NCBI GenBank assembly: GCA_021234155.1
Contig: JAJEKV010000011.1
Span: 2,317,888 to 2,381,887, forward strand
Origin: Isoetes taiwanensis
Taxonomy: Eukaryota; Streptophyta; Lycopodiopsida; Isoetales; Isoetaceae
DNA: 64,000 nucleotides
Direction of reading: 5' to 3'
Below, one piece after another: positions 30,741 to 42,275 of the stretch (position 1 is the stretch's first letter; every line of letters begins with the position of its first letter). The notes beneath the pieces were generated by a model, which worked only from the letters and a program-made list of their open reading frames with translations, had not been told where the DNA came from and searched no databases. A program made the position numbers and the translations under genes.

Positions 30741-32932
30741 AGCATTTGTTTGCACAGACATAAGTTTAGAGAAACACACAGGGATTTGCAGCAGTATGTA
30801 TCGTGATTTTGTTAGCCAGTGGTGCCTCTTAGAGATTCGATGTAACTGGCATAGATGATTCTCCCCTAAACTGCAGTTGCAGGCATATGCTTTCAACGCT
30901 AGAAGGCTGGATGGATTTGATTTTGGGATAATGATTTCAATCCTAGAAGCCTATACGGATTTGGTTTGCCTCCAACAATCAGGTTTTTATTGTGGAAATG
31001 ATGCTATATTTGGTCATGTTTCAATAGATAGTTCTGAAATTTTATCCTGAGAGAGCTTAGTTCAGGATTATTTACACTGTGCTTTTCAACTTTGAATCAA
31101 TATGATATAAAGTTCAACGTTTGTATCTTTTCAAGCTTATATAACATGCCCTATGTCATTAAAGGCTGCTTGGTAAGCAAACGGTGTACTTAGTTTTCTA
31201 TATTAAAACTGGTGCTTCCATTCTAATGCTTCTATAGCATCATTTGGTGCATGCTTTGCTATGAAACTGCTTATACTATGAAATTGTTGCACCTTGTTTG
31301 CAAATGAAATTGCATAAATATAAAGGTTTGACAAGCGTGTTGCATCTCTTACTGCAACTTTTAGATTTGAGAAAGTTCTCAAGTTATAATTCCATCTCTC
31401 TTTTGTTAAAGCTAACTCAGGGCAAAAGGATACAATTGGGGATCAGTGATAAACTGAGAGACCCAATGTACCTTTTGGCCCTTGCATCGTTACCGGGATT
31501 ACTGCTAACGTTTGCATGATTGGCTGCAGGTACGGGTTCTCTCCTCCAATTGTGTTTATTTTGCTGTTAGAGTTGGCTTTAGCGTGAAGGATGTGGAATT
31601 TTCGAAAACGACATGGACAAGGCCATTTGGAGTTTGGAGCTGCCTATTCATTGAAATATGGGCTGCAACAGTGATGGTCTACATAATCAGAGTGATTCAA
31701 GTAACACAATTATTTTACATAACTGATACATTGATACATGTGGTATGGTCCTCTTGCCTCAATTTATATACGTTTGGATAGCTTAACAGTTGATAAGCTA
31801 AAGTCAAGTTTTGGGTATAAACTCCAAATAATTGTACATCGACTTCATAGTATATGAAATTGCACAGAATTCATATGGAGACTGTAGCAGATGATTTACT
31901 TCTTATTTCTTATGGTTTTAATGAATAAATAATGGTCTTCAAATTACTTAGGCTTTGGGAGAAGAGGTACTAGTCTAGACTGGCTTGCTCAGTTTAGATA
32001 TTAGAATGTTAATACTGCCAAGGGATTGACCAAGGCAGATGCTGGTCTAGCGTTTGCTAGTTCAGGCCGGATTTTTTTTAGAAACTTCATTTCACTAGGG
32101 ACACCTGGTGATGCCTCTCTCCCTATGCTTTAGGTGATTTAGAAGATTGAACTTTCACTTGCATCTATTATGTAGTCTTTCTATTTAACCACATGAAGCT
32201 ACATGGTAATATGTGTGCAGGTGGCATAGGCGGCTATGCAGATTGTTTTTACCAGTGTATTCTAATCTGGGTGCTCTGGTGATGAATAATAATTCATCAA
32301 GGATGTGCATTAATGGCAGATGTCATTATTACACATATGGCAGTTGCCATGTTATGCCAGTTGGCTAAAATCTTGATGATAAGTATAATCTTTTTACTGG
32401 TATACGGGATGGAAGCGCAAAGCCCAGTGGTAAATTGACCGATATAAAAGGGAAATTCCTACTGCCATTTTACACCAATAGCAGATAGCAGATGCTATTC
32501 TATGCCAGTTGGCAAAATATCTTCCAAAATTATTTTATGCCAGTGGGCTATATAATTTCTAATTCTAAAAAGCTAAAATGCTATTGCGTAGAATCCTGAT
32601 ATCTACTCTTTTGTGCAATGATGAATCATTCATTCATTCTATGGCAATTTGCTACTGATATTTTTCAGGCTTCAAAACAAAATTGAGCTCCACGGGTCAC
32701 AAAAGATGACCTTCGGCTGGAACTTCCCACTACAATTGCAGATTGCAAGTAACACAGAGGTATGTCTTAATACTATTCCTAATACTATTTACATTCTGAA
32801 AGCAGGGCTAAGTAGTTATAGGGTATGGCATTACCCCTGCTGTAATAGTGGGGTCTTGCCATCCCTATAATTACAGTTCTATAAACAAGGGGACATGTCA
32901 TACTCTACGGAAGGTGGTAGGGTTTTTTTTAT
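30741..32932. other. spacer between duplicated segments; no gene seen
   Basis: No supported gene. Between 32300 and 32560 the word TATGCCAGTKGGC occurs three times with CAGATGYYATT words, forming a short diverged repeat region. Confidence 0.45.
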
Positions 32933-33632
32933 TAAGTATTTTTACCTTGATAGTCAGTAAGGATCCTGGGATCTTTTTTGACAGTAAATAACTTGATTTT
33001 GATACGAATTGTATGATTTTTGCCTCAATAGGCAATAATAGTCTAGTTATGGACTACCTAACAGTGCAGAAGTGCACAAATCAAAAAAAGTTAACTCCAC
33101 ACTAGAGCACAAGGGGATAAATGATATCTTCAATATTGTTTACAAGGGGCTCTATTTGACTATTATGTTCTCATTTGATAAGGATAAGGCATATAGAAGT
33201 TTTATTGAATTTTTTGCGTGCATGTGGCTTAAAAACATGCTAGGTTAGGGCAAAAAGATTTTTTCCTTGACCTGGGCGCCAGGCGGCCGCTGTTGGCGAT
33301 GCCAATCTAGAATGGTAAATGCCAAAAATACGTTTCAGATATGTGCTGCAGCTGAAAAATGAATTGAAGTTTTGGACCATGCAAAGACACAGCTTTTTGA
33401 TCTGTTAGTTGCCGATTTGGCTTCCTAATCATTGATGATAATTGTTGCTCGGAGCAGTGCACAGGTGGCCAGAATATAACATTTGCTGCAAATGGTGAAG
33501 TGCAGTAGAATTTATTGTGAAATATTCACTTCATGCAGTCGTCTCCAGCCCTACAGGGCCCGGCTAAGATGGGTTTTACATAAAATGGCTCGGACAAGCT
33601 CAAACGCAGAGCTATGTCGGCACAAAACGGTA
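32933..33632 (+). repeat. segmental duplication, copy 2 (longer)
   Basis: Pairs with 30077-30740 and holds the 21-bp and 17-bp segments missing from that copy. The 17-bp segment brings in an ATG (33585) opening a short frame (MARTSSNAELCRHKT) that runs to about 33692, with GTAAGT just after its stop. This is too little to call a gene. Confidence 0.85.
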
Positions 33633-33639
33633 GATCTTG

Positions 33640-34700
33640 CTGCAAACCAGCTGGGCCATAACCGGCAAGCCTACAGATCTGCCTGCATTTAAAGTAAGTA
33701 CTGATTGTCTCTACTTTGTTGCCAAGCTTTTGTTACTAAAGGATGAAGATGTAATACATGTTCTTTTTTTGCATTTTTGGTTTATTATTGCTGGATTTTA
33801 GCTATGGCATTTGAGATGTTTTAAAGTTTTTGTTGCTTTTATATGTCGTACAAGCTTAATACGAAAATTATTTGGATGCTTTGTTTCTAACTAGAAGTAT
33901 TCGGATTGATTGGAACAAGGTGGAAATACCCTGAGTTTCAAATCATGAATATCTTAAATCTATTGAATGTCAAGATAAATAAAACTATGTTGCAATGAAA
34001 CATGTCGATTGATACCATGGGTGTGGCCTAAGTTTTAATTATGCATTTTATACTTGAAATCTGGGCAAATGGCTTTCTAAAAAGTAGTTTCTTAAGTAAA
34101 ACTTTGAGAGAAAATTTGGATTATCAAACAATATTATGTCTTATGGACTTGTTTGGGTTCGATTCCCAAAAGGCAACTAAACAAGATCAATAAAAAAATT
34201 ATAATATATGAATAAATAAATAATTTATAATATATATGAAAAAATAAAATAGTATATTGACTTTTGTTGTTATCGATAAAACTACGTGTTGTTTTTGTAG
34301 ATGTAAAAAAGACGCCACATGTGTTTTTTTTTAATTTTTTTGGCAAAACTACACGTGGAGACGAAATATTAACGCATAGAAAAATTGAAAACAATAATTA
34401 CTTTTAAAACAATACATGTGGATTTCTTAAAAATTATGTATCCCTTTTTGTGAAAATAATGTCAACTTAGAAGTAGAAAAAAAACAATACACATAGAAAA
34501 TTAAAAAAGAACTGTGTTTTTCAGTCTTCTACGTGTACTAATATTCAAATCTACATGTGCTATTTATAAGAATAGAATAGAATAGAATATGATTTTATCG
34601 TGCACGGAGACAAACAACGTGTGGCTCCTCCAGAACACAACAATTAAGAAGGAAGGAAGGAAGGAAGGAAGGAAGTATATTTTAACGTCCACGAAAAGAC
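33640..34700. other. no gene seen; microsatellites
   Basis: AT-rich. It contains (GAATA)n at about 34570-34589 and (GGAA)n at about 34649-34675. No domain is recognised. Confidence 0.5.
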
Positions 34701-35419
34701 CACACGTTGACAAAAGTTCTCTAAAAATAATAGTGAAAAAAAAAGGACAGGTCCGGCCATCCTACACCAGCGAACCTCCGCTATTCACAAGCTCGATTGA
34801 AACGAAGCTCTGAAAACTCAGCCAAAAGCTTCATACCAACAAAGAGCAGAAGAAGCGATACGAGACAAACACAGGTACGTTCTTGGGTTAGTTTCTAAGC
34901 CAACGAGGCTGCCTATTTAGGTTGAGGACAATAGTTTTCTTGAGTTTTCTTGAGTTCGAGCTTCCGCGATGGCGATCTCTGGTGCCAGGGGAGATTTTTG
35001 AAGCGCCGTGATGAGTAGTTAGTCGTTGCTTGGTCGACAGTAAAATATCCTTAGGCAACTTTTTGGTGCAGGCCGAGTGTTTTGAAGTTTGGTTTTTGAT
35101 GGTTTTGCTCGTCTTTGGTTAGAATCTGGCCTCTTATCCAAACGTCTTGCGAAGTGCAATACTCCTTCACCATATCCTTCACTTCTTGAAGATGGATTGA
35201 AGCTCTGCTCTGGTCTTTTGCCAGATCTAAAATAGAGCTGCTTGGTCCAATTTACCTATTTGGCCGCCCAGTTGAAGGCGTCATTTTGGCAAGAAAGAAG
35301 AGAAGAAAGATATCCCTGATCAATCAGAAAAGAATCCATGCGGAGGGAATGTTAGGGCGGCTGCTGAGCGGCTAGGGTTAGGGCGGCCGCCATGGCCGCC
35401 CCCGTTACTTGCAGAGCAA

Positions 35420-35900
35420 GGTATGTGCCCTTCTGGTTTTGCTTCCCGTGGCCTGGCAGATACAGTCACGGTGGGGCTCTTGCTTCCATTCTGTGTAAAA
35501 GAATGGAGTTTCGTAGAAAGGTTTCTCTGGAGGATTAGATCAGAAGTATTTGAAGATGTTAGCAAGAAGAACTTGGATGAAGACGATGTTGGCTATAAAA
35601 CATCTGATTTGGAAGGATATTGTATGAGGACATCGGTGTCAGAAAGGAGAAATGAGTACCGAGGGTTTGGGCGACAGCCATGTCCATCCCTAATAGTTGC
35701 ACAACAGAATATTTGCAGCTACAAACTAGTTTCATGTGGCCTGATTGATGCAGCCACGATAGAACTTCTGTTTCCGTTTGGTATGAAGCAATGGAGTTCC
35801 TTTGAGAGGTTTCCCTGGAGAACGTTTCTGGAACTTGCAAAACAGGGTATGTGCATCTTCGAATTTCTCTCAAGTGGCCTGGTAGATGCAGCCTTGAATC
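35420..35900 (+). repeat. diverged tandem repeats in LINE 5' region
   Basis: A unit of about 290 bp recurs. GTGGCCTGGCAGATACAGTC near 35449 matches GTGGCCTGATTGATGCAGCC near 35738. Both are followed by similar sequence (AATGGAGTTYCKT...GGTTTC). A third partial copy starts near 35874. The units keep an open frame (35423-36223), but I see no known domain. Tandem 5' UTR units are common in LINEs. Confidence 0.6.
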
Positions 35901-36572
35901 CTTGGGGTAAATGGATAATCTGGAGTGGGCTTTACTTCAAGACGTCTGCTCATATCCTACCTGGTTTTGAGATGAAGATTGAAATGGTCTATTTGGTGAG
36001 AACTTTATTTCTTATAAGTGGTCAGTACTTTACTTTTTGCACCTGCAGATGCTTCTGTTTACATCACAGGTTAGTCTTTTTCTTACTTGGGACAAGTAGC
36101 TGCTACAGATTTTCTTGTTTACCATATTGTATCAGAAAAGACAAATATATCAGAAAAGAAAAGACAAATGTATCAGAAAAGGAAAGTATTTTGGTTTATA
36201 CCAGGAGGAGGGAAGTAGATTGAAGCATAGATTTATGTATAAAGCTAAAGATCGTGCCCATTTTCCAGCTGGTGCCGGTAATTTTGTATCAGGATATTGT
36301 TTTTTATGTCGGCAATTTAATGAAACTTTTTATGATCAATAGTTTAAATCTGGTTTCTAAAGATCTGGATATGAATTTGTGGGAAGAAGTTAATGCTCCT
36401 AGCTACTTTCAATCCCAAGAACCTGAGGCAAATAACAGGGGTATTGGAGCTGTTTGGCAACTCTTAAATATATGGTACTATAGTTGTGGTCTGGGTTTGA
36501 TTAAATATTCCTCGATTCTCACTTATCAAAACAGGGGATCTATTTCAATGTTTCATAAAATATGGACAATCT

Positions 36573-37544
36573 TTGAGGGTCAGTTATGGAATTGGTGGGA
36601 GGGGGCCACTGAATCCCATAAGGTCACAACTAATAACAGAAATAACAGATATGTTGGCAAGATTCAGAACTTGGAAAGAACTGGGTTGGGGTGTCAGCTA
36701 TGGAAGTCGATTGGGGGGCATTTTAGTATGTCATTGTACTAGCACATTTACCAATAGAAATAGCAGACCCCCCACTTGGATTGCTAAGTTATTTGACCCG
36801 GTATTCTGGTTAAATCTTCCTTGGAACTCGAACACCAGGTTCTATGTACAACAGTGGGCTAGCACTTGTGGTGGCGGGGCTACCTTCACCCATTCCAAGC
36901 TAGACACATTTTGGTACATATGTTTAACCAAATGCTTTGACCATGTGGGAATGGGGCTGTCATATGGGAAGTCTGACCATTGGCAAAAATATTGGGTAAC
37001 GGGCCTTATATGGCAGTTTTTGGGGAGGGGAATGATTCCAAGTATAAAATGGCAATGGTGGGTGATTATATGGGTTTTCATATGGGGTTCTATGTACAAT
37101 AAGGACAAATATGACTTTTGGGGTGTTAAAAGGGGAGGGGACTTATGTTACTTGGGCCTATCGTTTGCATCATATGGTCTAACCATTTTCAAAGCTAGGG
37201 GTCGTGAGCCACATTCAAGTATGGATGTAATAACACACCTAGGTAGTGCTTGGGATAGGGGGCCACTTATAAGGTTGTGCTGGTGGGGGGGAACCGCACA
37301 TTTTGTCTTTCGGTTTAGATGGAGGGACCGATGCAGAAAAGGAAAGGGTCATATATTCCCTGCCCTCTGTCAGATGGACCGTTTGAGACCACTGGGGAAA
37401 TACACTCCCATAGGTCATACTTACTTTGGTTCAGGTGGCCTGTGTGCAGGGAATGTTCTTTTAACAGAGACATTGCAATTCTGCCAGAAAGATTATTATA
37501 CTATTCACTATGAAAATTGTCTCCTGGAACCTTCGAGGTATTAA
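36573..37544 (+). CDS. candidate LINE ORF1 (nucleic-acid-binding protein), unrecognised
   Basis: This is a 323-codon open frame immediately upstream of ORF2 and overlapping its start by 35 nt, as in many LINEs. The predicted protein is unusually rich in Trp, Gly and Tyr, with repeated GVSYGS/GLSYGK-like words and a basic patch near its end (RFRWRDRCRKGKGH). I do not see the DUF4283 domain or a clean CCHC knuckle usual for plant L1 ORF1. It could be a true divergent ORF1 or a chance frame in repetitive sequence. Length and position favour the first. Confidence 0.45.
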   Translation: MRVSYGIGGRGPLNPIRSQLITEITDMLARFRTWKELGWGVSYGSRLGGILVCHCTSTFTNRNSRPPTWIAKLFDPVFWLNLPWNSNTRFYVQQWASTCGGGATFTHSKLDTFWYICLTKCFDHVGMGLSYGKSDHWQKYWVTGLIWQFLGRGMIPSIKWQWWVIIWVFIWGSMYNKDKYDFWGVKRGGDLCYLGLSFASYGLTIFKARGREPHSSMDVITHLGSAWDRGPLIRLCWWGGTAHFVFRFRWRDRCRKGKGHIFPALCQMDRLRPLGKYTPIGHTYFGSGGLCAGNVLLTETLQFCQKDYYTIHYENCLLEPSRY

Positions 37545-40500
37545 AGGCATCTTGAAACGTAGCAGAGTGCTTGCAGCCATTCGCTCTATGAAGGCTGATG
37601 TTATTCTCTTGCAAGAGCATAGACTTCCTGACTTCGAAGCAAGTTCTATAGGCAAGTGGGTAGGTGGCAACTATTCCTCATTTAGTTGTGCAGCCAGGGG
37701 AACTAAAGGTGGCACCTGCATCCTCTGGAGAGGCCTTGTTCAAAAGTCCTACTTTGCTGCCGGGGATGGTCGATGGCAGGTGGTGACCTTTGAATCTAAT
37801 GAGTGTCAATGGGGGGTCATCAATATATACGCGTCAAATAAGCCTGCAGAAAGGGCTGTGATGTGGAAAGAAATTGAAAGCTGGATAGGTCATCAAGGGG
37901 ATGTCATCGAGAACTGGATTCTAGGGGGAGATCTGAACATGACCGATGTTTGGGACCAAAAAATTGGGTTGCATAGAAATCTATCAGGAGATGAGGATAC
38001 CTCCTGGAACTCCTTGCTTGATAGTGTGGGATTCAACTTGATTCCACCGTCCAATGCCACCTTCTCATGGTCGAATAAGCAGAAGGGCCAAGATCGAGTA
38101 TATTGCCTATTAGACAGGTTTTATATGGCTAATAAAACAGCATGTTTCATGGATAAGTGCTATGTTGAGGGGGAGCTTGCCTTCTCCCACTCTGATCATG
38201 TTCCCCAAAGCCTATTTCTGGAAAATCTGCCTACTACTGGCAAGTGTGGAAATATCCCTTTCAAATTCAACACTTCGTGGCTAGGAAAGGAGGCATTTTG
38301 CAAGCCTTTTAGGATATTTCTATCCTCTCTCTCTAATGATCCTAATCTTCTAAGTATGAAAGCCTGGGTTGAGAAGCTCAGCCTAATGAAGGCCTGGGTT
38401 AAAGTGTGGGGGAAGAGCAGAGCCATGGAGTTCAAAAAGGGAAAGTTGGATATATATAATCAGTTGAGATTAGTTAAGCAGGACCTATTATCTGATCCAC
38501 ACAACATTGCTAAACAGAACATTGAGGCAGATTTGGAGGGGAAAGCAAAGGCAATTGAGGAGGAGGAGGCTAGAGGGGCAGCTGTTCGCTCTAAAACTAA
38601 GTGGTATACCGAACTTGACCATGAGAACTCCAAATGTTTTTTTAGAATGGCGGGTGCTAGGTTAGCTGATAATAGTATCTCATCGATTAAGGATGGCAAT
38701 TCAAATGTATTGGAGGAACACAGGAGATCAGATCATTTATTAGGGAAAGCTTTGAGAATCAATTTAAGGAAGATCCTATACCTTCCTCTTACCATGCTCA
38801 GTTGGCATGCTGGCTAACTAAAGTGGATTGGGGGGGGAAGGTTACCCGAGAAGAAAATCAGTTGTTACTACGTAACATAGAGGGGGATGAGATCTACAAA
38901 ACCTTATGCTCCCTTGCAGCAGGGAAATCTCCTGGGCCAGATGGTTTTCCTCCAGAATTCTTTGTTGAATTTTGGGATTTGCTTGGGCCGGACTTCATCA
39001 GAGCTGTTTGTGGAGCATGGATGTCATGCTCTCTACACCCATCATTAGCAGCAGGGTTTATCACTCTTGTTCCGAAGGTCCCAAGACCTCAAAGCCTGGG
39101 GGAATGGAGGCCTATCGCACTCACCAATGTCATCTATAAGGTAATCATGAAGGCTATTGCTAACCGCTTGAAACCAATTTTGAACAGGGTAATTGGGCAT
39201 GAGCAATCAGCTTTCTTGCCGGGCAGATACATATTGGATAACTACCTTGCAGCCAGGGAAGGCCTGCATTGGTGCCAGGCCTCCAAACAAAATTGTGTAA
39301 TGATTAAGATGGACTTTAGAAAGGCATATGACTCTCTCAGATGGGAAGGGTTGCGCTCAGTCATGTCCCATATGGGTTTTGAGCTCCACTTTATTCAGTT
39401 GGCTTTGGGGATGAATAACTTAGCTTCTGCGTCGGTCCTGGTTAATGGACAACCGTCTGGCCTGTTTAAACTCAAGAAGGGGATTAGACAGGGCTGCCCC
39501 CTCGCTCCCTACTTATTCCTCATCATGGCCAACCTATTGACAAGAATGGTTCAGCTAAAGATGTTAGGGGGAGATCTGGAAGGGCTTACCTTTCCTGGAG
39601 GTACAGAAAAGCTAACAATTATGCAATACGCAGATGATATCTTCATGTTCCTCAGATATGATGACAACAGTTTCCACTCATTTCGAGAGATTCTTACGTC
39701 CTTTGAGGTTATATCTGGTATCGGCCTTAATGCCAATAAGTGTGTAGTTCTCTAGGCTTCAGATAGTCCCATTGATCCTCCTGCCGGGGTCCGGGTTTTC
39801 CCAGAGTGGCACCGGAGAATCTGTTAAGCTCCCCGGTCTTCCCCGGTGCTTTCTCGACAACCTCAAAGGCCTCTGGACCCCCATAATGGATAAACTCAGA
39901 AAGAAGGTAGGCCTATGGTCCACAAAGACCTTGGCAACATCTGGTCGGGTGACAGTGGCTAATGCAGTGCTAGCTGCCTCTCATATTTATTACTCATCAG
40001 CGATGATTACCCAGAAAGGGGTTTACAATCAAATGCAAACTATCATCAGGAAATTCATTTGGGGTGGCATGGCTAAGGTGGCCTGGGAGGAACTGTGTCG
40101 GGACAAAAGGGATGGGGGATTGGGCTGCAAAGACCCCTTCACTCAGGCACAGGCCCTGGCGGCTAAATTTGTTTGGAGAGTACTACAAGGTGAGTCATCT
40201 ACTTTATCACCTGCTTTAAAATTTGCATCCTATTGGTTGAAGCAAGGTAAGCTCTTGGGAAAGCCAGCTCTCCCCAGAGATGAATTGGGAGCATTCTACT
40301 TTAGTTTCAAAGTAGCCCATGGTACATCTCCTGTGATGAGAAAGATTCTCCAAGCGTGGCTGGATGTGCAACATCTTTTTGTTCCTATGGATCCTCCTAG
40401 GGAAGCAGGTGGCTTCAGTTTATTCTGGAATACTAGGATATGGGGGAGGGAGGGTCTTCCTCTGGCCCTCTCTCACCCCCGCATCTTCATTAAATGGAAG

Positions 40501-41179
40501 AGCTATGGAATCACTAGGTTGCAACATCTGTGGATGAATGGGAGATGGGTCTGTTGGACTACATTCAAGAGTAAAATCCAGAACCCAGGCGAAGGTGACC
40601 GTAAGGTGCTACGAGAGATATTAGGCAAAGTCACCAACCTATCTGGAACAGTGGGGCCTTGTGAGGAATGGCGGGTTGATGGACATGCACAGTATAGTGT
40701 GGCAAGAATCTATCGAGGACTATGTGTAGATACTCCTCTGATAGCTGAGGCAAGGCTTGGAGTGAGCAATGGAGTTGCCAAAGCTGTTTTAGCCAACTCC
40801 TGGAAGTCGCTTTGTTCAAGAAAGATACAATTCTTCAGGTGGACAGCTTTACAAGGAGGGCTCAGTACAAAGGAAAGTTTATTCAATAAAGGTATTCTGG
40901 ACAATGATAGGTGTCCACTTGGTTGCCATACCACTGAATCTACTGGACACCTCCTCTTTTGCCCCCAGATCGCAGAGTTCTGGCACTGGGTTTGCCCCAT
41001 CATTGGGCTGATGATACACCATCTGAGATGGCCGATTTATCGATCAATCGATAGGTGCGATCGAAGCCTCCTTGGTGAATATTGCGATATGGGTCATCTG
41101 GAAACACCGATGTGATGTGGCACTAGGTGGCCAAGGGATCTCCATAGTGAAGCTAAAGAACTTTTTCAACTCGGCGTAG
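37510..41179 (+). pseudogene. LINE ORF2: AP endonuclease, reverse transcriptase, zf-RVT-like tail
   Basis: The start ATG is at 37510 (MKIVSWNLRG). The endonuclease has LLQEHR (Glu36), GGDLNM (Asp141, Asn143), a LDRF block near residue 202 and SDH (229-230). The frame shifts near 38715, and RT then continues with SPGPDGFPPEF, FLPGRYILDN, IKMDFRKAYDS, KGIRQGCPLAP and QYADDIFMF (YADD at 39627-39638). A stop lies at 39753-39755 with a shift, after which 39772-41115 carries the C-terminal region. This includes a zf-RVT-like segment (CPLGCHTTESTGHLLFCP, ~40915-40970). A last shift near 41010 leads to an IAIWVIWKHR-like end and stop at ~41179. The protein nicks DNA and primes reverse transcription at the target. 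Confidence 0.85.
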
Positions 41180-41584
41180 CAATCGATGGCTATCACATCA
41201 TAGGAAGCATGGAATTAACTACAACAAGGGTCTTGATAGACTCGGTTCCTTACAGGGGTTCTACTTTTATTTTAAGTGCCATTGGGCTGATAATGAAGCA
41301 GGGAATGACACAAGCACAGGAATCCCATCTATTCAGATTTGAGAATGTTTTGAGGACCCAGTAGTGGAACGGAGCTGCTTCCCTCTATAGTACCTGCTTT
41401 ATGGTGAAGATGGGCGACTCCCTATAGTACCCCTAAAGTAGGGAAGACGAGATGATGCTCTCTGTAGTACACATGCTGTCCCCACAACATCTGAGTGGGT
41501 CTCATTGTACATAATGCTTTATATTAATACATATATCTAATCTTACCTCCAAAAAAAAAAAAAAAAGGGACACGTTGATCAAAA

Positions 41585-42270
41585 AACAAAAAGGCGCCAG
41601 AAAATCCACGGTGGGATTTTGTTGCCAAAAAACCACTGTCTCTTTGTGCAAATCCGGATAAATTGGCCACCTGGACTTTTGGAGTCATTTTGGTGTTGTT
41701 TTTAACATAAAACAACAGATAAAAACAACTGTGGACCAAAAATTGGGGTGAGTGTGTTATTAACATCCACGGAAGCCCGTAGGCAATGGGACAAGAACAT
41801 CTAGTACATAATCAAGTAAACATTGTGAGAGGATTGTTCACACACTATTAGTATTCCTCGTGAAACAAAGTTTAAAATGAAACACACTTATTTGCTCCAA
41901 ACGCACTTCAAAAGGAATCTTTGAAAGATTCCCTAAAATTCCCCTAAAAAAGTCCATTTTTAAGGTTTTTTTGTGACAGATGTAACAATTTAGGTAATTT
42001 AGGTACCCTTTTTGAGGGGTTGATTGAACATAACTTCCATGCAAAAATTTTAAATAGCAATTTTCATCCTCCTAATTTAGAACAAAAAATAGTTACTTAT
42101 ATAAAGTGTAGCGAAAAAGGGGCAATAAAAAAAATAGCAAGGGTAGTAGATTGACAAAGAAGTGATATATTCAAGGTTGTGAAAATTATACAAAATTATG
42201 AACAAAATTGTCAAAAATATAGGGCATTTTGACAAACACTCATCACCTTTACTTTCTGTTCTTTACATGT
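41585..42270. other. no gene seen
   Basis: AT-rich spacer between the LINE and the minus-strand gene. If the gene pair to the right is part of a mobile element, its left end should lie here, but I found no inverted repeat pairing with the region after 49.2 kb. Confidence 0.4.
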
Positions 42271-42275
42271 TCGAG

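Larger units (their letters stand above)
34716..41566 (+). mobile_element. L1-type LINE, nearly full length
   Basis: It has a 5' region with diverged tandem repeats, a candidate ORF1 (36573-37544), and ORF2 (37510-~41179) with AP endonuclease, RT and zf-RVT-like C-terminus. A ~370-bp 3' UTR follows, then a 16-bp poly(A) at 41551-41566. Possible target-site duplications are ACACGTTGACAAAA (34702-34715) and ACACGTTGATCAAAA (41570-41584), alike except for one base. The ~6.85-kb length fits plant L1 elements. ORF2 has about three frame breaks, so this copy is probably inactive unless they are sequence errors. Confidence 0.85.

Noticed and set aside
30077-33632. LTR pair of a small retrotransposon
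   Set aside because: The repeats have no TG...CA ends, no target duplication, no primer site and no element proteins between them.
33585-33692. MARTSSNAELCR... short frame, histone-H3-like in its first residues
   Set aside because: Only the first four residues agree; the rest has no similarity to histone H3.
34152-34166. GGGTTCGATTCCC, a tRNA B-box-like word
   Set aside because: No A box or acceptor stem at the right distance; not a tRNA or a clear SINE.
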